NCBI GenBank assembly: GCA_964563585.1
Contig: CAZLXG010000032.1
Coordinates: 1-26,312 of the forward strand
Source: CAZLXG01 sp964563585
GTDB taxonomy: Bacteria > Bacteroidota > Bacteroidia > Flavobacteriales > Flavobacteriaceae
Direction of reading: 5' to 3'
DNA: 26,312 nucleotides
A program made the position numbers and the translations under genes. The notes beneath the pieces are model-generated. The model was not told the origin of the DNA. It saw only the letters and a list, made by a program, of their open reading frames with translations, and did not search any database. This document shows, one piece after another, positions 1 to 8,488 of this stretch. Every line of letters begins with the position of its first letter. Positions within the stretch are counted from its first letter, which is position 1.

Positions 1-424
1 CCACCTTGATTGGTTATTGCAGACTTTAACAGCACTTGTTTACGGATTCCAAGTAAGGAATAAATTTCCCTATTCCTGCGAGAAGAACCCTATTTGAATT
101 TGAAAAATTAAACCGACCATTCGGTATGTAAATATAATAAAATATTTTTACTAAACAATTATTCTGAAAATGGGGGTTGGTTATTATTGGCTACAACACA
201 CGAGCCTACTTACGAAAATTCGCAAATATTTTCTATTCGGTTTATACTTACAAAATTTGCTACTTAAACAACTCAACTAATCTTATACAAAACAGTTAAA
301 CGAGCTTCTGAAATTTTCATCTTCAAAATTCTAGTTCTTCAAACAAATTCATAGTCTAAATTACTTCAAATTAAACAGATAAATTTATATACATTTGTGA
401 TATAAATTATTCAATTCGTATTAA
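1..424. other. Non-coding or decayed region upstream of gcvT
   Basis: I see no convincing gene here. One + frame is open from the left edge (2-97) and reads HLDWLLQTLTALVYGF..., ending in PYSCEKNPI and a TGA. It has no start inside the window and I recognise no domain, so it may be a gene end or a translated repeat fragment. The stretch also has a short palindrome at 112-125 (ACCGA, 4 nt, TCGGT) of the shape seen in TetR-family operators, with no regulator gene visible beside it. The remaining sequence to 360 is AT-rich with stops in all frames. No glycine riboswitch-like structure is apparent before gcvT. Confidence 0.4.
366..397 (+). promoter_or_regulatory. Putative gcvT promoter
   Basis: TACATTTG at 390-397 is an exact match to the Bacteroidota -7 box TAnnTTTG and lies 27 nt before the gcvT ATG. 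The -33 region around 366-372 is T-rich but is not a clean TTTG. Assignment rests mainly on the -7 box and its position. Confidence 0.5.
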
Positions 425-1507
425 ATGAAAAACACCGCTTTAACATCAACTCACGAAGCTCTTGGAGCTAAAATGGTACCTTTTGCAGGTTACAATATGC
501 CAGTTCAATATGAAGGCATAAATATAGAACACGAAACTGTTAGAAAAGCTGTTGGCGTATTTGATGTATCTCACATGGGTGAATTTTTAATTGAGGGTGA
601 ACATGCCTTAGAGTTAATACAAAAAGTATCTAGTAACGATGCTTCAAAATTAACTATTGGTAAAGCACAATACAGTTGCTTACCAAACAATGATGGTGGA
701 ATTATTGACGATTTAATCATTTATAAAATAGAAGAAAACACCTATTTACTAGTTGTAAATGCTAGTAATATTGAAAAGGATTGGAATTGGATTGAGTCTA
801 AAAATGATGTTGGTGCAAACATGCGCAATTTAAGTGAGAACTACTCATTACTTGCTATTCAAGGTCCGAAAGCTGTTGAAGCTATGCAAAGTTTAACAAG
901 TCATGATTTATCGGCAATTAAGTTTTACAATTTTATTGTGGGTGATTTTGCAGGTATCGAGCATGTTATTATTTCAGCAACTGGTTATACAGGAAGTGGC
1001 GGATTCGAAATTTATTGTAAAAACACCGAAGTAAAACAAATTTGGGATAAAGTATTTGAAGCTGGAGCTAACTTTGGCATTAAACCTATTGGTTTAGCGG
1101 CTCGCGACACGTTGCGTTTAGAAATGGGTTACTGTTTATATGGCAACGATATTAACGACTCCACATCGCCTATTGAAGCTGGTTTAAGTTGGATAACAAA
1201 ATTTACAAAAGACTTTACAAACTCTGATGCTTTAGAAAACGAAAAACGTCACGGTGCAAAACGTAAATTAGTTGCTTTTCAATTGGATGAACGTGGCATT
1301 CCACGTCATGGTTACGATATTGTAGACCATAGTGGAAATAAAATTGGAGAAGTAACATCTGGCACCATGTCTCCATCATTAGGCGTTGGTATTGGCTTGG
1401 GTTATGTGCCAAACATTTTCGCAGATGTTAATAGTAAAATCAATATTCAAATACGTAAAAAAGCTATTCCTGCAACGGTTATAAAACTTCCATTTTATAA
1501 AGGTTAA
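425..1507 (+). CDS. gcvT: Aminomethyltransferase, glycine cleavage system T protein
   Basis: This is the T protein of the cytoplasmic glycine cleavage system. It moves the aminomethyl group held on lipoylated H protein to tetrahydrofolate, giving 5,10-methylene-THF, ammonia and dihydrolipoyl-H protein. The 360-residue length is normal. The N-terminal folate-binding GCV_T domain covers about residues 5-260, followed by a C-terminal barrel from about 275. The GGIIDDL motif at 91-97 places acidic residues D95/D96 where the family has its essential Asp (about position 96-101 in studied enzymes). GYTGSGGFE and AARDTLRLE are also typical. The ATG start gives the usual N-terminus (KNTALTSTHEALGAKMVPFAG). 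The other glycine cleavage genes are not in the window. A reductase gene follows after 23 nt. Confidence 0.96.
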   Translation: MKNTALTSTHEALGAKMVPFAGYNMPVQYEGINIEHETVRKAVGVFDVSHMGEFLIEGEHALELIQKVSSNDASKLTIGKAQYSCLPNNDGGIIDDLIIYKIEENTYLLVVNASNIEKDWNWIESKNDVGANMRNLSENYSLLAIQGPKAVEAMQSLTSHDLSAIKFYNFIVGDFAGIEHVIISATGYTGSGGFEIYCKNTEVKQIWDKVFEAGANFGIKPIGLAARDTLRLEMGYCLYGNDINDSTSPIEAGLSWITKFTKDFTNSDALENEKRHGAKRKLVAFQLDERGIPRHGYDIVDHSGNKIGEVTSGTMSPSLGVGIGLGYVPNIFADVNSKINIQIRKKAIPATVIKLPFYKG

Positions 1508-1530
1508 ACATAAATTCTATATAGTTTTAA

Positions 1531-2370
1531 ATGACGTTGAAGGCGAAAGAAAGTAAACATAGAATTTTAATATTAGGTGCAAGTGGCTTTTTAGGTAATG
1601 CTATTTATAAAGAACTCTGCTCCTATTTTAGAACTTTTGGCACTTACAATACTCCAAATTCAGCTTTTAAAAAAAACAAACACTTTTTTCAATATAATTT
1701 TGAAGAAGACGATGTTTATGAAATTTTAGAAATTGTAAAACCAACTATAATAATTTCGGCATTACGTGGCGAGTTTTCATCACAATTTATAGCACATAAA
1801 CATATTGCAGAATATTTACTTTCCAAAAAAGTAAAACTCATCTTTCTATCATCTGCAAACGTTTTTGATGCCTATAGCAAATACCCAAGTTATGAGCAAG
1901 ACAAAACCTTAAGCAATAGTATTTATGGGCATTTCAAAATTAAAATTGAAAACATGCTATTACGTTTGCCTAAAAAGCAGATTGCTGTTTTACGATTGCC
2001 AATGGTATTTGGCGCACAATCGCCACGAATACTAGAAATTCTTCAAAATATAAAAGACAAAGAACCTGTTGAAATTTTTCCGAATTTAATAATGAATGTA
2101 ACAACAGATACTAAATTAACGCAGCAAATTCATTATATAATAAACAGAAATAAATTTGGTGTGTTTCATTCTGGAAGTTCAGATTTAGTGCATCATGACG
2201 ATTTTATAAAAGAAATTATCAAAGCACTTGGTGTTGAAAAAGTTACCTACAAACAAGTTTATACTACCAATAATGATAGATATTTAGCTGTTTTACCTAA
2301 ATATAATCTATTGCCAAAAAATTTACAGTTAGTAAGTCAAAAAATCCTAAACGAATTAAAAATACAATAA
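1531..2370 (+). CDS. RmlD/SDR-like NAD(P)-dependent sugar-nucleotide reductase or epimerase
   Basis: This is an extended short-chain dehydrogenase of the RmlD/NAD-dependent epimerase type, 279 residues. The N-terminal Rossmann motif GASGFLG lies near residues 16-22. A SSANVF segment follows beta-strand 5, and the catalytic-type YxxxK pair is in the SIYGHFK stretch near residue 130. The C-terminal substrate domain is short compared with full dTDP-4-dehydrorhamnose reductases, and no other rhamnose genes are present, so the substrate cannot be named. The gene starts 23 nt after gcvT in the same direction and may be co-transcribed with it. Function beyond a sugar-nucleotide or similar NAD(P)-dependent redox step is inference. 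Confidence 0.8.
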   Translation: MTLKAKESKHRILILGASGFLGNAIYKELCSYFRTFGTYNTPNSAFKKNKHFFQYNFEEDDVYEILEIVKPTIIISALRGEFSSQFIAHKHIAEYLLSKKVKLIFLSSANVFDAYSKYPSYEQDKTLSNSIYGHFKIKIENMLLRLPKKQIAVLRLPMVFGAQSPRILEILQNIKDKEPVEIFPNLIMNVTTDTKLTQQIHYIINRNKFGVFHSGSSDLVHHDDFIKEIIKALGVEKVTYKQVYTTNNDRYLAVLPKYNLLPKNLQLVSQKILNELKIQ

Positions 2371-2401
2371 TTTGTTTTTGGTTGCTAGCTTTTTAACTTT
2401 A
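2371..2401 (+). promoter_or_regulatory. Putative yebC promoter
   Basis: TTTG at 2371-2374, a 19-nt spacer, then TAACTTTA at 2394-2401 matches the Bacteroidota -33/-7 architecture except for the last base (A instead of G). Transcription would start near 2407, giving a leader of roughly 130 nt that contains the three hairpins at 2465-2522. Confidence 0.45.
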
Positions 2402-2464
2402 CATCTTTAAATAGCAAATTACCTTAGCTTAAGTATAAAAGGTATTGTTAGAACTAATTTTAAT

Positions 2465-2522
2465 TTCGAGGAAAACCTCGAATCAATTAATTTCACTTAG
2501 TAAGTGAAATTCCGCGAAAGCG
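2465..2522 (+). repeat. Three consecutive hairpins in the yebC leader
   Basis: Three perfect stem-loops lie head to tail. The first is TTCGAGG-AAAA-CCTCGAA (2465-2482). The second has a 10-bp stem AATTTCACTT/AAGTGAAATT with a 3-nt loop (2489-2511). The third is CGC-GAAA-GCG with a GNRA-type tetraloop (2513-2522). The block ends 18 nt before the yebC ATG. No T-run follows, so it is not an ordinary intrinsic terminator. It may be a dispersed palindromic repeat or a structured 5' leader. Confidence 0.6.
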
Positions 2523-2540
2523 ATATTAAAAATATAAATT

Positions 2541-3263
2541 ATGGGAAGAGCTTTTGAATTTAGAAAAGCACGTAAAATGAAACGTTGGTCGGCAATGAGT
2601 AAAGCCTTTACGCGTATTGGAAAAGATATTGTAATGGCGGTAAAAGATGGTGGGCCAGACCCAGCAAGTAATTCCCGTTTACGTGCCGTTATACAAAATG
2701 CAAAGGCAGTAAATATGCCTAAAGTTAATGTAGAACGTGCTATTAAAAAAGCAAGTGAAAAAGGTCAAGGTGACTATAAAGAAGTGCTTTTTGAAGGCTA
2801 TGCACCTCATGGTATTGCTGTTTTAGTAGAAACGGCGACCGATAATAATACACGAACAGTAGCAAACGTAAGAAGTTATTTTAATAAATGCGATGGTAGT
2901 TTAGGCACTTCGGGTTCAGTAGTTTTTATGTTCGACCATACTTGTAATTTTAGAATAAATGCCGAAGGTTTAGATGCTGAAGAAGTAGAATTAGAATTTA
3001 TCGATTTTGGTGCAGAAGAAGTTTTTGCTGATGAAGATGGAATATTAATCTACGCTCCTTTTCAAAGCTTTGGTATAATACAAGCAGAATTAGAATCGCG
3101 TGAAATAGAAATATTATCTTCTGGTTTTGAGCGCATTCCACAAGTTACTAAACAAATTACCAATGTAGAACATATTGCAGATATTGAAAATCTTTTAGAA
3201 AAACTTGAAGAAGACGACGATGTGCAATCGGTTTACCATACTATGGAAGAAGTAACAGAATAA
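2541..3263 (+). CDS. YebC/PmpR family protein (transcriptional regulator or translation factor)
   Basis: This is a conserved YebC-family protein of about the usual length (240 aa). Its N-terminus MGRAFEFRKARKMKRWSAMS is diagnostic, followed by the family core DPASNSRLRAVIQNAKAVNMPK near residues 40-62 and the GxLGTSGSVVFMF segment near 115-130. Members have been described as DNA-binding regulators and, more recently, as factors that help ribosomes at difficult sequences; which applies here cannot be read from the sequence. It is cytoplasmic with no membrane segment. An oxidoreductase gene follows after 14 nt, so the two are probably co-transcribed. Confidence 0.93.
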   Translation: MGRAFEFRKARKMKRWSAMSKAFTRIGKDIVMAVKDGGPDPASNSRLRAVIQNAKAVNMPKVNVERAIKKASEKGQGDYKEVLFEGYAPHGIAVLVETATDNNTRTVANVRSYFNKCDGSLGTSGSVVFMFDHTCNFRINAEGLDAEEVELEFIDFGAEEVFADEDGILIYAPFQSFGIIQAELESREIEILSSGFERIPQVTKQITNVEHIADIENLLEKLEEDDDVQSVYHTMEEVTE

Positions 3264-3277
3264 ATAGACAACCTTAA

Positions 3278-4258
3278 ATGTCATCAAATATTATAAATTG
3301 GGGAATTATTGGTTGCGGAAACGTTACCGAAGTTAAAAGCGGACCAGCTTATAAAAACACAGAAGGATTCAATTTAAAAGCAGTTATGCGTCGTGATGCT
3401 GGTAAACTTCAAGATTACGCAGAAAGACACAACATAGAAAAAACTTATACTGATGCTGATGCATTAATTAATGATAATTCTATCAATGCTATTTACATTG
3501 CAACACCACCCGATTCTCATAAATATTATGCTTTAAAAGTTGTTAATGCGGGTAAAATTTGCTGTATTGAAAAACCATTATCACCAAGTTATGCTGATAG
3601 TTTAGAGGTTTTTAATGCATTTAATGATAAAAACATTCCACTATTTGTTGCGTATTATAGACGCTCTTTACCTCGATTTCTTCAAATTAAGGAATGGTTA
3701 AATAAAAAATATATTGGTGATGTTAGGCATATAAATTGGAATTTAAGCAAGCCTCCAAGTGATATTGATTTAGCCGAAGCATATAACTGGCGAACAGATT
3801 CTGAAATAGCTCCAGGTGGTTATTTTGATGATTTAGCGAGCCATGGATTAGATTTGTTTTCTTTCTTTTTTGGTAATGTAAAAGGAGCTTCGGGGTTTAG
3901 TACAAATCAGCAGCAATTATATACTGCGAAAGATGCTATTGTTGGTAGTTGGTTATATGAAAGCGGTATTACAGGCACAGGGAACTGGAATTTCGGTAGT
4001 AATAATCATGAAGACCAAGTAAAAATTTATGGTAGTAAAGGCTCAATTGGATTTTCTGTGTTTCATGATTATCCAATAGTTTTAAAAAGTGAATCAAAAA
4101 ACGAAGAACTTTTTATTGACCATCCTAAGCACATACAAATTCATCATGTAGAAAATTTGAAAAAGGATTTAAATAATGAAAACTTCACGCATCCATCAAC
4201 AGGAGAATCGGCTTTACATACCAGTTGGATTATGGATAAAATCCTAGGAAAGTTATAG
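3278..4258 (+). CDS. Gfo/Idh/MocA family NAD(P)-dependent oxidoreductase
   Basis: This is a 326-residue dehydrogenase of the Gfo/Idh/MocA fold, which oxidises or reduces sugars, inositols or related polyols. The N-terminal Rossmann domain starts with NWGIIGCGNV (residues 6-15). The family EKP motif is present (CIEKPLSPSYADS, near 97), its Lys being the usual catalytic/cofactor residue. The C-terminal alpha/beta domain includes the PGGYFDDLASHGLD segment, where the family places its second catalytic His. The substrate is not predictable from context. It lies 14 nt after yebC and converges on the NYN gene, with only 21 nt between the two stops and no clear terminator hairpin. Confidence 0.9.
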   Translation: MSSNIINWGIIGCGNVTEVKSGPAYKNTEGFNLKAVMRRDAGKLQDYAERHNIEKTYTDADALINDNSINAIYIATPPDSHKYYALKVVNAGKICCIEKPLSPSYADSLEVFNAFNDKNIPLFVAYYRRSLPRFLQIKEWLNKKYIGDVRHINWNLSKPPSDIDLAEAYNWRTDSEIAPGGYFDDLASHGLDLFSFFFGNVKGASGFSTNQQQLYTAKDAIVGSWLYESGITGTGNWNFGSNNHEDQVKIYGSKGSIGFSVFHDYPIVLKSESKNEELFIDHPKHIQIHHVENLKKDLNNENFTHPSTGESALHTSWIMDKILGKL

Positions 4259-4279
4259 AAATACTTAGTTTCAAGAAAA

Positions 4280-5011
4280 TCACTTATTCTTCACATAAAT
4301 TAGTTTAAATCTTGAATTATTTTTTTCTCTTTGTTCCATTTCAAAGGTATCTAACGATTTAAATAATGGTGTTAGTTTTTCATACCCAAAATTTCTAGAA
4401 TCAAAATTTGGCTGCTTTTTAAGTATTAATGAACCTACATCACCAAGAAAAGCCCAACCATCTTCATCGGCAGCATCAGAAACAGAGTTTTTAAGCAACC
4501 TAACTACTTTAGGCGTAATATTATATAAATTGGCTTTTTTAGACTTTCCAGAGGCATCTTGTTTTTCATTATCATCGGTCTTTAAAATTTCCAAATAAAT
4601 AAACTTATCACAAGCCACAATAAACGGATTTGGTGTTTTCTTTTCACCAATGCCATATACTACCATAGCAGCTTCACGAAGTCGTGTTGCTAATTTTGTA
4701 AAATCACTATCGGACGAAACCAAACAAAATCCATTCACTTTTTCAGAATATAATATATCCATAGCATCAATAATCATGGCAGAATCTGTTGCGTTTTTGC
4801 CAACTGTATAAGCATATTGCTGTATAGGTGTAATGGCATTTTCAAGCAAAATATTTTTCCATTTAGATAAATGAGGCTTTGTCCAATCACCATAAATACG
4901 TTTTATAGTTGGTGTTCCGTATTTTGTGATTTCTTCCATCATTTCTTTAATATATTTTGAAGGAATATTATCACCATCAATTAATACGGCAAGTTTAGTG
5001 TCTTGTATCAT
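4280..5011 (-). CDS. NYN (PIN-like) domain protein with C-terminal LOTUS/OST-HTH domain
   Basis: The 243-residue protein has two parts. The NYN/LabA-like domain (about 5-145) shows the acidic set of PIN-like nucleases: D12 and D14 in LIDGDN, D76 in NATDSAM, and D101/D103 in SSDSDF, followed by GIGEKKTPNPF. After a lysine-rich linker (about 146-162), residues about 165-240 (GWAFLGDVGSLILKKQ..., FGYEKLTPLF) fit a LOTUS/OST-HTH RNA-binding domain. NYN domains are metal-dependent RNases or phosphodiesterases in studied cases, so an RNA-processing or RNA-degrading role is the reasonable inference; the target is unknown. It stands alone, divergent from the metalloprotease gene and convergent with the oxidoreductase gene. 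Confidence 0.88.
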   Translation of the reverse strand: MIQDTKLAVLIDGDNIPSKYIKEMMEEITKYGTPTIKRIYGDWTKPHLSKWKNILLENAITPIQQYAYTVGKNATDSAMIIDAMDILYSEKVNGFCLVSSDSDFTKLATRLREAAMVVYGIGEKKTPNPFIVACDKFIYLEILKTDDNEKQDASGKSKKANLYNITPKVVRLLKNSVSDAADEDGWAFLGDVGSLILKKQPNFDSRNFGYEKLTPLFKSLDTFEMEQREKNNSRFKLIYVKNK

Positions 5012-5185
5012 AGTGTTAAAGGTACAGAAATATAAAAGATATTATGATTATTCAATGTTTTTAATAGGTTTGGATTTTACTCAAAACAATACCTTATTAT
5101 TTTTTAACATTAATTAACAGAATATACCATTCATTATTTTTAATTTTATCAAGACTAATTTCAATAATTAAATTCATTTAATATT

Positions 5186-7783
5186 ATGAAACACCAACAA
5201 CTAAAAGCATTTAAGTTTATTTGCTTAGTATTTACAATGATGCTTTTTTTAATTCCTCAAAACATTGAAGCACAAAATAAAAAGAAAAGAGGTAAAAAGA
5301 ATAAAACTGAAGTTCCTATAAAACCTGAAAAGAAAAAATCAAAGAAAAAAACAATTAAAGAGCTTGTAAAGTCTAGTAAAGAAATTGATGGGTTATTTAA
5401 AATTTATCAAGACACTATTACAGGTTCGTTACAAATGGTGATTTCTGACGACCAAATAGGTAAAGAGTATATTCATTTTTCTCAAATAGCAGAAGGTGTC
5501 TTAGATGCTGGTGCATTTAGAGGTGCATATAGAGGTTCTAAAGTATTTAAAGTTGAAAAATATTTTAACAAAATTGAATTTATAACACAAAACACATCTT
5601 TCTATTTTGACCCTGAAAGTCCACTTTCAAAATCAAAAAGCGCTAATATTAGTGAGGGAAATATGGCGAGTTTAAAGATTGAAGCTCATGACAAAAAAAA
5701 TGGTCTTTATCTAATTAAGGTAGATGATTTGTTTTTAAAAGAAACATTTTCTCAAATAAAACAACCAAATTTCCCTGGACAATCTCCTACAGCGTTTAAA
5801 TTAGGAAGTTTAAATAAAGGCAAAACAAAAATAAGTTCTATTAGAAATTATGCTAAAAACACTGACGTAGCAGTAGAATATGTATACTCAAAAGGATCAG
5901 TTTTAAATGGCGGGTCTAACGCCGTTTCTGATGGACGAAATGTAAGCATTAAGGTGTCTCATAGTTTTATTGCTATGCCAGATAATGATTATGAAGTTAG
6001 ATTTGATGACCCAAGAGTTGGTTATTTTTTAACTCAAGTTACAGATCAAACATCAACCAGTTCTACTCCTTACCGTGATTTAGTACACCGTTGGAATTTG
6101 AAAAAGAAAGATGAAAATGCAGCAATTTCTGAACCAGTAGAGCCTATTACTTGGTGGATTGAAAACTCTACTCCTTTAGAATGGAGAGAAACTATAAAAA
6201 GCGCTGTTTTACAATGGAATGTTGCTTTTGAAAAAGCAGGTTTTAAAAACGCAATGGCTGTAAAGATTCAACCAGATGATGCCGATTGGGATGCAGGTGA
6301 TCTTAGATATAATGTATTACGCTGGACGTCTTCTCCCCGCGCACCGTTTGGAGGCTACGGTCCAAGTTTTGTAAACCCAAAAACAGGTCAGATTCTTGGT
6401 GCAGATATTATGCTAGAATTTGTACATTTTACTAACAGAGTTCTTTATGACAAAGTATATAAATTGGCTACTTTAGAAGAGTCTTTTGAACCTACAGAAT
6501 ATTACAAAAATGATGTAATGTATTGCTCTTTAGGCCATCAAATACATCAAGATGTTATGTTTGCTAGCGCAGTAGTTTCAGCTACAGACGCATCAGATTT
6601 AGAAATGGAACGTGTTAAAAAAGAGTCAATGATTGCTTTAATTATGCATGAAGTTGGTCATACTTTAGGACTTAATCATAATATGAAAGCGAGTCAGTTA
6701 TTTTCACCTGAACAATTAGCTGATGCAGATTTTATAAAAGGTAAATGTTTAACGGCTTCTGTAATGGATTATGCTACCTTAAATATTACTAGAGATAGAA
6801 GTAAGCAAGGACAATACAGTGATGTAGCTGTTGGCCCTTATGATGTTTGGGCTATTCAATTTGGATACACGCCATTTAAAACAGGAAAAGAAAAACAAGA
6901 TTTATTAAATAAATCTACAAATCCTGAGCTTATTTTTGGAAATGATGCGGATGATATGCGTTCGCCAGGTAAAGCAATTGATCCTAGAGTAATGATTAAT
7001 GATCAATCTAGCAATCCAATTGCTTATTCAATTGAAAGAATTGAACTTTCAAATGATTTAATGAAAACTGTAAAAACAAAATTTGCTAAAAGTGGAGAAT
7101 CGTATCAAGAATTGCGTCGTGTATATTATTTATTAAGCGGTCAAAAAGCAGGTGCAGCTAATATTATTTCACGTTATATTGGTGGTGTTTATGTTGATAG
7201 AGCTATAGTAGGTCAAAAAGGTGGTACACAGCCTTACACACCTGTTAGTTTAGCAGATCAAAAAAGAGCTATGGCAGCTTTAAGTAAATACGTATTCGCG
7301 CCTAATGCATTTGATGCTCCTAATGATTTGTATAATTATTTAGCAATGCAACGTAGAGGTTATAATTTCAGAACACCTGAAGACCCAAAAATTCATAATC
7401 AAATATTAACGTATCAAAAAAATGTGTTGCGTCATATTTTGCATTACAATACATTACAAAGAATTACAGATTCTGAGTTGTACGGTAATAAATATAAGTT
7501 ATCAACTTTTATGAATGATTTGAATGGTGCTATTTTTAAAAAGGATATTTATTCTAATGTGAATTCATTCAGACAAAATCTTCAATTAGAATATACCAAT
7601 ATGTTAATTGATATATTAACTGGAAAGCAAAGTGGAAGATACACTCATGGTGCTAAATCTATGGCTTTATATAACTTGAAGAATATAAGAACTATGGCTA
7701 CATTGTCAGGAAATATATCTTCAAGAGCACATAAACAACATTTACGCACACTTATTGATAATGCTTTAAAAGAAATTAAATAA
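5186..7783 (+). CDS. Secreted zinc-dependent metalloprotease (DUF5117/DUF4953/DUF5118 type)
   Basis: The 865-residue protein begins with a signal peptide (about 1-29, hydrophobic FICLVFTMMLFLIP, cleavage near IEAQ). A very lysine-rich spacer (about 31-60) precedes a beta-rich DUF5117-like region. The metzincin zinc motif is complete: H488-E489, H492 and H498 in HEVGHTLGLNH, with MDYA near residue 530 as the likely Met-turn. The C-terminal part, with long helices, matches the Bacteroidota DUF4953 arrangement. I infer an exported, probably periplasmic or surface, metallopeptidase; substrate unknown. It is monocistronic: 174 nt separate it from the divergent NYN gene and a strong terminator follows 20 nt after its stop. 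Confidence 0.9.
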   Translation: MKHQQLKAFKFICLVFTMMLFLIPQNIEAQNKKKRGKKNKTEVPIKPEKKKSKKKTIKELVKSSKEIDGLFKIYQDTITGSLQMVISDDQIGKEYIHFSQIAEGVLDAGAFRGAYRGSKVFKVEKYFNKIEFITQNTSFYFDPESPLSKSKSANISEGNMASLKIEAHDKKNGLYLIKVDDLFLKETFSQIKQPNFPGQSPTAFKLGSLNKGKTKISSIRNYAKNTDVAVEYVYSKGSVLNGGSNAVSDGRNVSIKVSHSFIAMPDNDYEVRFDDPRVGYFLTQVTDQTSTSSTPYRDLVHRWNLKKKDENAAISEPVEPITWWIENSTPLEWRETIKSAVLQWNVAFEKAGFKNAMAVKIQPDDADWDAGDLRYNVLRWTSSPRAPFGGYGPSFVNPKTGQILGADIMLEFVHFTNRVLYDKVYKLATLEESFEPTEYYKNDVMYCSLGHQIHQDVMFASAVVSATDASDLEMERVKKESMIALIMHEVGHTLGLNHNMKASQLFSPEQLADADFIKGKCLTASVMDYATLNITRDRSKQGQYSDVAVGPYDVWAIQFGYTPFKTGKEKQDLLNKSTNPELIFGNDADDMRSPGKAIDPRVMINDQSSNPIAYSIERIELSNDLMKTVKTKFAKSGESYQELRRVYYLLSGQKAGAANIISRYIGGVYVDRAIVGQKGGTQPYTPVSLADQKRAMAALSKYVFAPNAFDAPNDLYNYLAMQRRGYNFRTPEDPKIHNQILTYQKNVLRHILHYNTLQRITDSELYGNKYKLSTFMNDLNGAIFKKDIYSNVNSFRQNLQLEYTNMLIDILTGKQSGRYTHGAKSMALYNLKNIRTMATLSGNISSRAHKQHLRTLIDNALKEIK

Positions 7784-7803
7784 ACAAAAAAGTGTTAATA
7801 CAA

Positions 7804-7843
7804 AAAAGCTACTTCAAGTAATTTGGAGTAGCTTTTGTTTTTT
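7804..7843 (+). terminator. Intrinsic terminator after the metalloprotease gene
   Basis: A 14-bp stem with one G-U pair (7804-7817 with 7823-7836, core AAAAGCTACT / AGTAGCTTTT), a 5-nt loop, and then G followed by six T form a classic rho-independent terminator 20 nt downstream of the stop. Confidence 0.9.
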
Positions 7844-7944
7844 AGGGAATTACGTCGTGTTTCTTTTTAGGGACAAGTAATTGTTTACTTTATGTTTCAC
7901 TACGCAATAATATATATTCAATTTTTATGCCATACTGAAGTAAT

Positions 7945-8487
7945 TTAATAATATTCAGGTATTTTTCCTTGTACACCATCATAAAAACGATACATAAACT
8001 TAAAATCTGCTTCTATATTATCCGTTGGATAAAAAGGTTCTGAGAATTTATTTTCTTTTTTACCATAATCTAATGTAAACATGATTATTGGTACATTTGC
8101 AGCTTTAGCTATGTAGTAAAAACCGGTTCGCCATTCCTCTACCTTTTTGCGTGTGCCTTCTGGAGCAAGCATCATTCTGAACACTCTTTTCTTTTTAAAT
8201 AAACGCGCAATAGCTTCTACTTGATTTTCGTTGTTTTTACGTTCAACAGGTAAGCCACCAAGTTTTCTGAAAATCCAACCATGGGGAAATTTAAACAAAG
8301 CTTTTTTACCCACAAAATTTGATTGAATATTGATTACAGATCGTAATAAAATACCAATATAGAAATCGTCCCAACTTGTATGTGGAACAGCAATAAGAAC
8401 TGCTTTTTTAACACTATCGAAATCATTAAATCCAGTAACTTTCCAACCTAATATTTTATGATAAATAAATTTTGCTAACCAACGCAT
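7945..8487 (-). CDS. PlsC-like 1-acylglycerol-3-phosphate-type acyltransferase
   Basis: This 180-residue protein belongs to the LPLAT/PlsC superfamily. The catalytic HX4D box is H36-TSWD-D41, and the acceptor-binding EGTR motif is at 110-113 (APEGTRKK). It is shorter than typical PlsC (about 240 aa) and close to the compact Bacteroidota acyltransferases. It would act at the inner membrane on a glycerophospholipid or other lipid acceptor. It is the last gene of a co-directional run, and its ATG is only 1 nt from the stop of the KdnB-like gene, so translation is probably coupled. Proximity to Kdo genes makes a lipid A or LPS-related acceptor possible, but this is inference. Confidence 0.88.
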   Translation of the reverse strand: MRWLAKFIYHKILGWKVTGFNDFDSVKKAVLIAVPHTSWDDFYIGILLRSVINIQSNFVGKKALFKFPHGWIFRKLGGLPVERKNNENQVEAIARLFKKKRVFRMMLAPEGTRKKVEEWRTGFYYIAKAANVPIIMFTLDYGKKENKFSEPFYPTDNIEADFKFMYRFYDGVQGKIPEYY

Positions 8488-8488
8488 A

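Noticed and set aside
300..424. Glycine riboswitch before gcvT
   Set aside because: No conserved glycine-aptamer core or paired aptamer structure could be found; the region is AT-rich and unstructured, and the -7 box leaves only about 20 nt of leader.
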